Position numbers and translations under genes: made by a program. From positions 1-21,501 of the forward strand of contig CAJUBL010000052.1 in assembly GCA_910584665.1 (NCBI GenBank): DNA of 21,501 bases. The letters are read 5' to 3'. The notes under the pieces were generated by a model, which did no database searches, had not been told where the DNA came from, and saw only the letters and a list, made by a program, of their open reading frames with translations. The DNA is from an uncultured Muribaculaceae bacterium (GTDB taxonomy: Bacteria; Bacteroidota; Bacteroidia; Bacteroidales; Muribaculaceae). Shown piece after piece: positions 14,304-21,206 of this stretch (position 1 is the first letter of the stretch; each line of letters starts with the position of its first letter).

Positions 14304-16497
14304 TCTTTACTCCTTTTACTGTTATTAATTTCTTTATCAGTGACGTGAGTGCCGACAGATCGTTCACACCCACTGTAAGATTACCCTGGAACATACCGTC
14401 ATTGGAATCGATGGCTATACTGCGCAGGGTTACATTCTTTTCCTTGTTGATGATTGATGTGAGATTGGTTACAATTCCGATATTGTCGTTGCCCAGAACA
14501 CGCAGTGTCGCTACAAACTGAGAACCGGACTTGCCTGACCATCTGACTTTAATCACACGATACGGATAACGATCCTTTATATTCCGTGCATTAGGACAAT
14601 CGTGACGATGGATCTTAACCACACCCTCGGCCGAGATAAAACCAAAAACATCGTCACCATATATAGGATTGCAACACTTGGCAAGACGGTAATTCAATCC
14701 CTTGATATTATCACCGATTATAAGAACATCATCGGCATGTGTACGGTCTGCGATCTCATTCTCCATGAGGGTGAATTCACTGGCACTCTTGACGGTCTCA
14801 TCGTCAGCGGCCGGCGCAGACAACTCGAGATAACGCTCTATTATAGTATTTATGTCAAGACGCTCCTCAGCTACATCCGTAAAGAAATCTGTAACTGTCC
14901 GGAATCCCATTTTCTTGATAACTTTCATAAGCAATGGTTCCTCAAGTTCGATTTTACGGTTTTTGAAACGACGCTGTATCAGTTCCTTGGCCAATTCTGT
15001 GCCACGGGTACGCTGCTCGTTTATAGTCTGGCGTATCTTTGAACGGGCCTTGGATGTGACGACCATATTGAGCCAGTCAAGTTTAGGTTGCTGACTCGAC
15101 GAGGTTATAATCTCCACGGTGTCACCGCTTCTGAGCCGATATCCGAGTTTCTCACTCTTGCCGTTTACACGGCCTCCGGTACACTGGCATCCGAGTTTGG
15201 AATGGATATTGAATGCAAAATCAAGAAGTGAGGCACCCTGCGGAAGTCTGAAAAGATCTCCCTTGGGGGTAAATACAAACACTTCCTTATCATAGATATC
15301 CATCTTGAAATTGCGCATCAGTTCCATCGGACCGGTTTCTCCGGCTTCCAGAATATCCCGCACATTATTCATCCAGGCATCAAGGTTGTTTTCGCTTTTG
15401 ATTCCCTTGTATCTCCAATGGGCCGCAAGCCCCTTCTCCGCCACCAGATCCATCCGGCGAGTACGTATCTGTACCTCCACCCACTTGTTGTCCGGCCCGT
15501 AAACCGTAATATGCAACGACTCGTAACCATTACTCTTAGGTATGCTGATCCAGTCCTTCATACGTGACGGATTGGGCTGATACATGTCGGTTATGAGCGA
15601 ATACACGAGCCAGCAGTCACTCTTCTCCCGTTCCTTTGGTGTGTCAAGAATGATACGTATTGCAAAAAGATCATAGATATGTTCCATATCTACTTTCTGC
15701 TTCCTGATCTTGTTCCAGATAGAGTAGATCGACTTGGTCCGCCCCTTGATGTCAAACTTAAGACCAGACTTCTCGAGTTTTTCTTTAACAGGCCTGATGA
15801 ACTCGGCTATATATGCGTCACGCTTGGCCTTTGTTGCATTCAGTTCGTGGGCTATATCCGTATAAGTCTGACGGTTGGTATATTTGAGTGACATATCCTC
15901 AAGTTCCGACTTAATGGAATAGAGACCGAGACGATGTGCCAAAGGCGCATAAAGATAACCCGCCTCGTAGGCTACGTCCCTCACGAACGATTCATCCGGA
16001 TGATGGTTGATCGATTTCATAAGCGTAAGCCGTTCCACAATCATCATTATGATGACACGGATATCCTCGGCGAATGTCATAAGAAGCCGTCTGAAGTTAT
16101 CACTTATAACGGTGGCATTGGCATTCTTACCATACAGCGAAGCGACCTTGGACAGCCCCCTTACGAGTTTGGCCACATCATCACCCCAGCCTTTTGACAC
16201 ATCACCAATAGTCATCACGCCTACAGTACACAATCTGTACGCAAGCAATGCCGCGACAATATTGCGGTCCGGACTCACTCTCTCGCAGAAAGTGACTGCC
16301 GTCGCCAGATCATGTACAACCGGATGGATGCCGTGCTTGTCGCGCACACAATGTCCACCTTCTACAGCTCCTGATATGAGACTCTTAAGACGTCTGAGAT
16401 TAATTGATTTCTCAAGATCGGCACACAGCGACCAAAGCTTACGGTAGTTCTCACGTAAGCTCTCCTTCTCCCGGGCAGTGAATGTCAGTTGTTTCAT
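14284..16497 (-). CDS. relA: RelA/SpoT-family (p)ppGpp synthetase with degenerate hydrolase domain
   Basis: This 737-aa long RSH enzyme has an N-terminal HD-hydrolase region (about 45-200), a synthetase domain (about 240-365: GRTKSIYSIWNKIR, HIYDLFAIR, SIPKSNGYESLHITVYG, WVEVQIRT with Glu340, GLAAHWRYK), a TGS domain (about 403-463), the conserved CC-containing block (KCCNPIYGDDVFGF) and a C-terminal ACT domain. The hydrolase consensus LLHDVVEDT is replaced by LLAYRLCTVGVMT, and IKLADRLHNMR by MMIVERLTLMK. The metal-binding His-Asp is therefore gone, and the enzyme should only make (p)ppGpp. By function it resembles RelA of gammaproteobacteria, and a separate bifunctional Rel should exist elsewhere in the genome. 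It is first gene of a minus-strand cluster and has a good promoter. Confidence 0.9.
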   Translation of the reverse strand: MKQLTFTAREKESLRENYRKLWSLCADLEKSINLRRLKSLISGAVEGGHCVRDKHGIHPVVHDLATAVTFCERVSPDRNIVAALLAYRLCTVGVMTIGDVSKGWGDDVAKLVRGLSKVASLYGKNANATVISDNFRRLLMTFAEDIRVIIMMIVERLTLMKSINHHPDESFVRDVAYEAGYLYAPLAHRLGLYSIKSELEDMSLKYTNRQTYTDIAHELNATKAKRDAYIAEFIRPVKEKLEKSGLKFDIKGRTKSIYSIWNKIRKQKVDMEHIYDLFAIRIILDTPKEREKSDCWLVYSLITDMYQPNPSRMKDWISIPKSNGYESLHITVYGPDNKWVEVQIRTRRMDLVAEKGLAAHWRYKGIKSENNLDAWMNNVRDILEAGETGPMELMRNFKMDIYDKEVFVFTPKGDLFRLPQGASLLDFAFNIHSKLGCQCTGGRVNGKSEKLGYRLRSGDTVEIITSSSQQPKLDWLNMVVTSKARSKIRQTINEQRTRGTELAKELIQRRFKNRKIELEEPLLMKVIKKMGFRTVTDFFTDVAEERLDINTIIERYLELSAPAADDETVKSASEFTLMENEIADRTHADDVLIIGDNIKGLNYRLAKCCNPIYGDDVFGFISAEGVVKIHRHDCPNARNIKDRYPYRVIKVRWSGKSGSQFVATLRVLGNDNIGIVTNLTSIINKEKNVTLRSIAIDSNDGMFQGNLTVGVNDLSALTSLIKKLITVKGVKNVERNN

Positions 16498-16523
16498 AAC
16501 CTGAAAACATCAAATACAAAGGT

Positions 16524-16555
16524 CAAAAGTACAACTTAACGCACAATTTGCCAAA
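16524..16555 (-). promoter_or_regulatory. Promoter of relA
   Basis: Minus-strand TTTG (16555-16552), 20-nt spacer, TACTTTTG (16531-16524) is a full consensus match, 26 nt before the ATG at 16497. Confidence 0.75.
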
Positions 16556-16617
16556 TCAAACGGCAAAAAACAGGACAAATAATACACCCGGTCATGCAGA
16601 AAATTTATTTTCAATGA

Positions 16618-16649
16618 TTTGTATATTTCAGAAAAGCGCTGTACCTTTG
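16618..16649 (+). promoter_or_regulatory. Promoter of the SIMPL/beta-lactamase operon
   Basis: TTTG (16618-16621), 20-nt spacer, TACCTTTG (16642-16649) is a full Bacteroidota consensus. It is followed by a leader of about 35 nt with an A9 run before the ATG at 16688. Confidence 0.75.
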
Positions 16650-16687
16650 AATTTGAGTTTGATCTGAAATTAAAAAAAAATATTGCA

Positions 16688-17362
16688 ATGAACAGTATTC
16701 TGACTTCTGTATCTGTATTCATGATGATGACGATAGCTTTCACTTCTCATGCCAGATCAGATTCCGATGCATTTATAGAAGTTACCGGTACGTCAACAGT
16801 CAGCATCGTGCCCGATCGTATCACCATCGAGATCGGCATGGAGGAATATCACCTCAATGACAGTACTATAGTATGCCTGGCCGACATTGAGAAAGGGATC
16901 AGACAGACCCTGCGTAATGCCGGGATCTATGACTCGGACATAGTAGTGTCTGATATCGGGAACTACCGCGACAGGGATAAATCATCGGACTTCCTGATGG
17001 CAAAACGTCTGGCAGCCACTGTCTCGGATTTCGATATTATCGACCGCATATCCGATCGTCTTGACCGGCGCGGTATTTCAAGTTTCAACATAACCCGTAT
17101 CGACAACACTGAAATCGAAAGGTTCAACAATCAAGGTCTTAAAGCAGCACTTGATGCCGCCGGACGCAAGGCCGAGTTCATTGCCGACAATGAGGGATTA
17201 CGTCTTCTCCAGCCATATGAGATAACAGAAAACGGGCCTGATTATTATGATACACCGACGTTCAGCAACGTATCTGTCGAAAGTGGTGCCGGCATGGAAA
17301 ATATGCGGCGCATAATACGGCGCTACAGCGTCAGGGTACGATATCTGTTCATTTCAGAATAA
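16688..17362 (+). CDS. Periplasmic SIMPL (DUF541) domain protein
   Basis: This 224-aa protein has a cleavable signal peptide (MNSILTSVSVFMMMTIAFTSHARS) and a SIMPL domain over about 30-222. FIEVTGTSTVSIVPDRITIEIGMEEY is the typical first strand pair, with NAGIYDSDIVVSDIGNYR in the middle and a LDAAGRKAEFIADNEGLRL helix near the end. It is the second SIMPL protein in the window but differs from the 6087-6791 one in having a cleaved signal instead of a membrane anchor. The ATG at 16688 is used because the promoter lies inside any longer frame. A class A beta-lactamase starts 6 nt after its stop, so the two are one operon. A shared envelope-stress role is inferred. Confidence 0.88.
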   Translation: MNSILTSVSVFMMMTIAFTSHARSDSDAFIEVTGTSTVSIVPDRITIEIGMEEYHLNDSTIVCLADIEKGIRQTLRNAGIYDSDIVVSDIGNYRDRDKSSDFLMAKRLAATVSDFDIIDRISDRLDRRGISSFNITRIDNTEIERFNNQGLKAALDAAGRKAEFIADNEGLRLLQPYEITENGPDYYDTPTFSNVSVESGAGMENMRRIIRRYSVRVRYLFISE

Positions 17363-17368
17363 TCCGAC

Positions 17369-18316
17369 ATGACTGTCTGCCGCCCAATCGATACATTATC
17401 ACTTCTGTCACTGATAATTGTATTCCGACTTGGCATACATGCCTGTAAGGCCAATGAACGATGCGCCGGAATGGAAGCGCAACTGATCGAGTATATCGCA
17501 GGCAAAGATGCCCGTATCGGTGTCGCAGTGATCGCACACGGACAGGACACTGTCTCGGTCAACGGAAACAAGGACTTTCCGATGATGAGCGTATTCAAAT
17601 TTCCTGTAGCACTCGCCGTAGCCGATTATTGCCGGAACAATGACATACATCCTGATGATTCTGTTACGGTTGAGGCCGACGATATCAAGACCGGCACCTG
17701 GAGTCCGATGCGTGATAAATATGGAGTGAAAACCCGTCGGATGCCGATAGCCGAACTACTGCAGTTCGCACTTCAGCAAAGTGACAATAACGCCTGTGAC
17801 ATACTGTTAAACCTTATTGGAGGAACAGCTGTCGCCGACAGTGTCGTAAAAGCATCCGGCTATGACAATATCTTTATAAGGTTTACCGAAGACCAGATGC
17901 ATACAGATCCGCATCTATGCGTTCTCAACAGTTCCACACCGGTGGAAATGGCCGGAATGTTCGATCGGTTCTACCGTATAGTAATATCAGACGGTAACCC
18001 TTTCCACAGATCAATCGGAGAGATGATGACTTCGTGCATGACAGGTAAAAACCGCCTGCCGTATGCCTTGACCGACACCGGTGCTGCGATCGGACACAAG
18101 ACCGGCACCGGAGACGTGAACCGTCAGGGACGCATAACTGCGCTCAACGATGCCGGATACGTGACAATGCCTGACGGACATGGATATTCAATCGCGGTAT
18201 TTGTTGCCGACTCGGCATACAATATGGCAGAAACCGAGAAGATTATCGCTGATATATCAGAAATAGTATTCGGCTGGCTTTATCGACGTACACACGCGAT
18301 TACCGCCGTACCCTGA
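17369..18316 (+). CDS. Class A beta-lactamase, subclass A2-like
   Basis: The 315-aa exported serine beta-lactamase hydrolyses the beta-lactam ring in the periplasm. Every class A motif can be found: MMSVFKFPVA with Ser74 and Lys77 (SxxK), QQSDNNACD with Ser138-Asn140 (SDN), a likely general base Glu174 in RFTEDQMHTDP, and GHKTGTGDVN with Lys244-Gly246 (KTG). The wording around the Glu resembles the CblA/CfxA-type enzymes of Bacteroidales (subclass A2) rather than TEM/SHV. The signal peptide covers about residues 1-28 (LSLLSLIIVFRLGIHACKA). It is the second gene of an operon with a SIMPL protein, and no mobile element lies nearby, so it is probably a resident chromosomal enzyme. The resistance spectrum cannot be read from sequence. 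Confidence 0.9.
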   Translation: MTVCRPIDTLSLLSLIIVFRLGIHACKANERCAGMEAQLIEYIAGKDARIGVAVIAHGQDTVSVNGNKDFPMMSVFKFPVALAVADYCRNNDIHPDDSVTVEADDIKTGTWSPMRDKYGVKTRRMPIAELLQFALQQSDNNACDILLNLIGGTAVADSVVKASGYDNIFIRFTEDQMHTDPHLCVLNSSTPVEMAGMFDRFYRIVISDGNPFHRSIGEMMTSCMTGKNRLPYALTDTGAAIGHKTGTGDVNRQGRITALNDAGYVTMPDGHGYSIAVFVADSAYNMAETEKIIADISEIVFGWLYRRTHAITAVP

Positions 18317-18344
18317 TCCCTTACAGATTCACACAGACCGCAGG

Positions 18345-18368
18345 CAGATGCTAATTAACAGATGCTAA
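18345..18368 (+). repeat. Direct repeat CAGATGCTAA x2 upstream of the polymerase promoter
   Basis: CAGATGCTAA at 18345-18354 is repeated exactly at 18359-18368 (14-bp period), ending about 15 bp upstream of the -33 box. It may be a binding site. Confidence 0.45.
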
Positions 18369-18382
18369 ACCATCATACAATA

Positions 18383-18414
18383 TTTCTTTCATAGTATATT
18401 TATTATTATTTTTG
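18383..18414 (+). promoter_or_regulatory. Promoter of the Y-family polymerase operon
   Basis: TTTC (18383-18386), near the TTTG consensus, is followed after 20 nt by TATTTTTG (18407-18414), an exact TAnnTTTG match. Transcription should start about 5-8 nt downstream, inside the palindrome. Confidence 0.65.
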
Positions 18415-18436
18415 CAGTGAGTGATTCACTCACTGC
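18414..18436. promoter_or_regulatory. Perfect 11+1+11 palindrome, probable operator
   Basis: GCAGTGAGTGA (18414-18424), one central T, TCACTCACTGC (18426-18436). It begins at the last base of the -7 box and ends 4 nt before the ATG at 18441, covering the expected transcription start. That is the classical place for a repressor operator. In RNA it could instead form a hairpin masking the start codon. Confidence 0.75.
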
Positions 18437-18440
18437 CTGT

Positions 18441-19928
18441 ATGGAAGAAACGCGTCAGTATATAGCAATAGACCTGAAGTCGTTTTACGCTTCAGTGGAA
18501 TGTGTCGAGCGTGGTCTTGATCCGCTTGACACATGTCTTGTCGTAGCCGATCCGACCCGTACAGACAAGACTATATGCCTGGCAGTATCTCCTGCCCTCA
18601 AAACATATGGTACCGGAGGGAGACCACGACTGTTTGAAGTTATCAGAACAGTGAAAAGCGCCAACAGCAGACGCGGCAGTGCCGGCAAATCCATATCAAA
18701 AACTGTGATTGACTCAAACAGAGATATAGCAATAGATTTTCTTGTGGCTCCGCCACGCATGGCTCTTTATATCGACTACAGTACACGCGTATATCAGGTA
18801 TATCTGCGCCATATTGCCCCTGAAGACATTCATGTATACTCGATCGATGAGGTGATAATGGATGTCACCGGTTATCTTGAGTTATACCGGATGTCGGCCC
18901 ACGAGCTGGCACTGAAGATGATCCGTGAAGTGCTTGCCGAGACCGGCGTGACTGCTACAGCAGGAATCGGTACAAATATGTACCTGTGTAAAGTGGCGAT
19001 GGATATCGTGGCAAAAAAAATGCCGCCAGACAAAGATGGAGTACGCATAGCCGAACTTGACGAGATGTCCTACCGCAGACAGTTATGGGAACATCGTCCG
19101 CTAACCGACTTCTGGAGGGTCGGCCGGGGCATCGCACGTCGTCTTGAATGCTATGGTATCGAGACTATGGGCGACGTGGCCCGTTGCTCAATTGAACATG
19201 AAGATCTGCTGTATGGCATGTTCGGCGTCAATGCCGAACTGCTCATAGATCATGCATGGGGCTGGGAACCTGTAACTATGGATCTCGTAAAGACCTATCG
19301 TCCGGAGACCCGGAGCATAAGCAGCGGACAGGTACTGCAATGCGCCTATACTGCCGGCAAAGCACGCAATGTGGTGATGGAGATGGCCGACTGTATCTCG
19401 CTCGAACTTATTGATCACAGGCTCGTGACCGACCAGCTGGTGCTTACAGTCGGATATGATGTAGAGTCACTGACAGATCCTGTTATCAGCCGCCGGTATG
19501 ACGGACCTGTAAAGACAGACCATTACGGACGCCGTATTCCCGGCCATTCCCAAGGCACAGTCAATCTTGACATACCGTCATCATCCGGACGTATTCTTGC
19601 CGAGAATATAACCAGGCTATATGACCGTATCGTTAATCCCGATCTGCTCGTACGTCGTATAACCCTCTCAGCCAACAGACTTTGCAACGAAAATAAAGCC
19701 GTTATACCGGCCCGTACAGTGCAGCTCGATCTGTTTACCGATTATGACGCGCTGAGACTGACGCATGAGACCGAAACAGACAGACTCTCGAGAGAACGCA
19801 GATGTCAGGAAACGATATTGAAAATAAAGAAGTCTTTTGGCAGGAATGCCATTCTGAAGGGATTGAATTATGCCGATGGTGCCACACAGCGCGATCGGAA
19901 CTGTCAGATAGGAGGTCATCATGAATAG
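18441..19928 (+). CDS. Y-family translesion DNA polymerase (UmuC/ImpB/MucB/SamB type)
   Basis: This 495-aa polymerase copies past damaged template bases. The catalytic palm is clear: IAIDLKSFYASVECVERG with Asp11 and the steric-gate region, and VYSIDEVIMDVTGY with Asp136-Glu137. Then come a helix-hairpin-helix region (FWRVGRGIARRLECYGIETMGDVARC) and a little-finger domain to about 430. Together with the YolD partner gene it resembles the UvrX/UmuC-like polymerases found in Firmicutes and some Bacteroidales more than DinB. An in-frame GTG at 18417 is rejected because it lies in the palindrome 3 nt past the -7 box. The last 8 nt overlap the YolD-like gene. Damage induction through the palindrome is inferred. 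Confidence 0.88.
   Translation: MEETRQYIAIDLKSFYASVECVERGLDPLDTCLVVADPTRTDKTICLAVSPALKTYGTGGRPRLFEVIRTVKSANSRRGSAGKSISKTVIDSNRDIAIDFLVAPPRMALYIDYSTRVYQVYLRHIAPEDIHVYSIDEVIMDVTGYLELYRMSAHELALKMIREVLAETGVTATAGIGTNMYLCKVAMDIVAKKMPPDKDGVRIAELDEMSYRRQLWEHRPLTDFWRVGRGIARRLECYGIETMGDVARCSIEHEDLLYGMFGVNAELLIDHAWGWEPVTMDLVKTYRPETRSISSGQVLQCAYTAGKARNVVMEMADCISLELIDHRLVTDQLVLTVGYDVESLTDPVISRRYDGPVKTDHYGRRIPGHSQGTVNLDIPSSSGRILAENITRLYDRIVNPDLLVRRITLSANRLCNENKAVIPARTVQLDLFTDYDALRLTHETETDRLSRERRCQETILKIKKSFGRNAILKGLNYADGATQRDRNCQIGGHHE
19910..19915 (+). promoter_or_regulatory. Strong Shine-Dalgarno of the YolD-like gene
   Basis: AGGAGG lies 5 nt before the ATG at 19921, within the end of the polymerase gene. 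Bacteroidota genes rarely carry full Shine-Dalgarno sequences, and no other gene in this window has one as strong. Confidence 0.7.
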
Positions 19929-20316
19929 CAGATATGATGATATCATCAGTATGCCCCATCATGTAAGCTCCACACGGGAACCTATGCCGATGTCAGGCCG
20001 CGCTGCCCAGTTCGCACCGTTTGCCGCACTTGACGGCCTCGATACCGCAATCAGGGAGACCGCCCGTATTACCGGCCGGTATGTGGAACTTACCGAGAAT
20101 GAACAGATGGAATTATCCCGCATAATACATAGAGCTATAAATCTTGGAATCAGCGTTACTATAACCCATTTCATTCCCGATAGAAAAAAGCCGGGTGGTC
20201 GGTACTGTCATAAAACCACACGCATAAAGGAATTCGACGGATACAGGCGATGCCTCGTACTCGGAGACGGCGGCAATATACCGCTCAAGCATATATGTTC
20301 GGTCCATATTCCATAG
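19921..20316 (+). CDS. YolD-like family protein
   Basis: This 131-aa protein has the classical YolD opening (MPHHVSSTREPMPMSGRAAQFAPFAAL) at residues about 11-37. The helix DTAIRETARITGRYVELTENE and a beta-rich end (VTITHFIPDRKKPGGRYC, then KEFDGYRRCLVLGDGGNIPLKHI) follow. YolD-like proteins are encoded next to Y-family polymerases of the UvrX/UmuC type and are thought to stand in for UmuD as partners, though the biochemistry is little studied. The start overlaps the polymerase by 8 nt and has its own AGGAGG, so the pair is coupled and probably made in similar amounts. The downstream neighbour is convergent. Confidence 0.88.
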   Translation: MNSRYDDIISMPHHVSSTREPMPMSGRAAQFAPFAALDGLDTAIRETARITGRYVELTENEQMELSRIIHRAINLGISVTITHFIPDRKKPGGRYCHKTTRIKEFDGYRRCLVLGDGGNIPLKHICSVHIP

Positions 20317-20331
20317 AAAGAATGTGATCTA

Positions 20332-20715
20332 TCACAGACCGATACGACCGGTATCGTCAAGCATATATGCCGGAATCTGTTTTCGCACACTCCGCGTCAG
20401 ATTTCCTGCAACCTGGACATAACTATGATGTATCAGGGCTTTTACCATGGAATCGCTTAAAGATCCATGCATACTCAGCTCGTTCCAGTACCGTTTATTC
20501 CAGTGCCAGGCAGGCCTGATCTCGGGATAGCGGTCGCGCAACTCGATCGCATAATCAGGATCACATTTTACTACAACATAGTCATCCCGTACCAGGCCGA
20601 GACATACAAATATCTTTCCACCTACCCTCAGCAACAGATAATCTTCTCCAAAAGCCATATCCTCGCTTGTCAGCGGAAACGACAGACAGTATTCCCGTAT
20701 AGATTCTATATCCAT
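20332..20715 (-). CDS. MmcQ/YjbR-family DNA-binding protein
   Basis: This 127-aa protein matches the MmcQ/YjbR family (CyaY-like fold with a double-wing DNA-binding motif). It has IREYCLSFPLTSEDMAFGEDYLLLRVGGKIFVCL at the start, VVVKCDPDYAIELRDRYPEIRPAWHWNKRYWNEL in the middle and a final helix DSMVKALIHHSYVQVAGNLTRSVR. Members are small cytoplasmic proteins of uncertain function. The length is normal for the family. It follows the broken FKBP gene with a 26-nt gap and may share its promoter. It converges on the YolD-like gene with 15 nt between the stops. Confidence 0.87.
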   Translation of the reverse strand: MDIESIREYCLSFPLTSEDMAFGEDYLLLRVGGKIFVCLGLVRDDYVVVKCDPDYAIELRDRYPEIRPAWHWNKRYWNELSMHGSLSDSMVKALIHHSYVQVAGNLTRSVRKQIPAYMLDDTGRIGL

Positions 20716-20741
20716 AATATCGGTGTGTTACTACAGTAAAA

Positions 20742-21139
20742 TCAGTTGACACCCAATAATTCTATATCAAATATCAGCGTCGAGCCTCCGGGTATGCCAG
20801 GCTGGCTGACACGGCCGTAGGCCTGAGACGCAGGAATATACAGCTCCCAGGATCCCCTGGGTGCATATGGGATAAAGCTATGATCCATCCGGGAATAAGA
20901 TCGCGCAATCGGAATGCAGGAGCCACACCGCCCCGGCTCGAATCAAACACATGACCGTTGATGGTACGCCCGGTATAGTGTACCGTGACGACACTGCCTC
21001 GATCAGGTGAAGAAGATTTTGAGTTACCGCTTTTTATCGCCTTGTAATATATGCCGTTGCCGAGAGGATAAACTCCCGTCTCGCGCGATTTTTCTGCAAG
21101 CCAGTCGAGATTGCGCTGAATGTATTCCGGTTTGGCCAT
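20742..21139 (-). pseudogene. FKBP-type peptidyl-prolyl isomerase, single frameshift
   Basis: The start MAKPEYIQRNLDWLAEKSRETGVYPLGNGIYYKAI and the FKBP core SVVTVHYTGRTINGHVFDSS...FRLRDLIPGWIIALSHMHPGD are in one frame. The family then needs WELYIPASQAYG..., which is present but in the next frame: minus strand from 20849 gives WELYIPASQAYG, then QPGIPGGSTLIFDIELLGVN and a TGA at 20744-20742. The shift falls at about 20850-20851, where one base of the codon between Asp and Trp is missing. Unshifted reading runs on for about 25 unrelated residues to a stop at 20774. The ATG at 21139 is preferred, since a longer frame would start upstream of the promoter. If the shift is real the isomerase is dead; a sequencing error is possible. 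Confidence 0.75.
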
Positions 21140-21176
21140 GGTGTATGAACAGATATGTTTTATGTTTGTACAGATG

Positions 21177-21206
21177 CAAAAGTACAAATTTTAAACGAAT
21201 TCCAAA
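21177..21206 (-). promoter_or_regulatory. Promoter of the FKBP/YjbR-family operon
   Basis: Minus-strand TTTG (21206-21203), 18-nt spacer, TACTTTTG (21184-21177). It gives a leader of about 30 nt before the ATG at 21139. Confidence 0.65.

Noticed and set aside
14602..15042. 146-codon frame on the plus strand within relA
   Set aside because: It lies opposite the TGS-to-ACT part of an intact RelA/SpoT protein, without a promoter or recognisable domain.
20323..20336. TGTGAT-CT-ATCACA palindrome, resembling a CRP site or terminator
   Set aside because: It lies between and overlapping the ends of two convergent genes, has 4 instead of 6 bases between the TGTGA/TCACA halves, and no T tract follows. 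No promoter is nearby.
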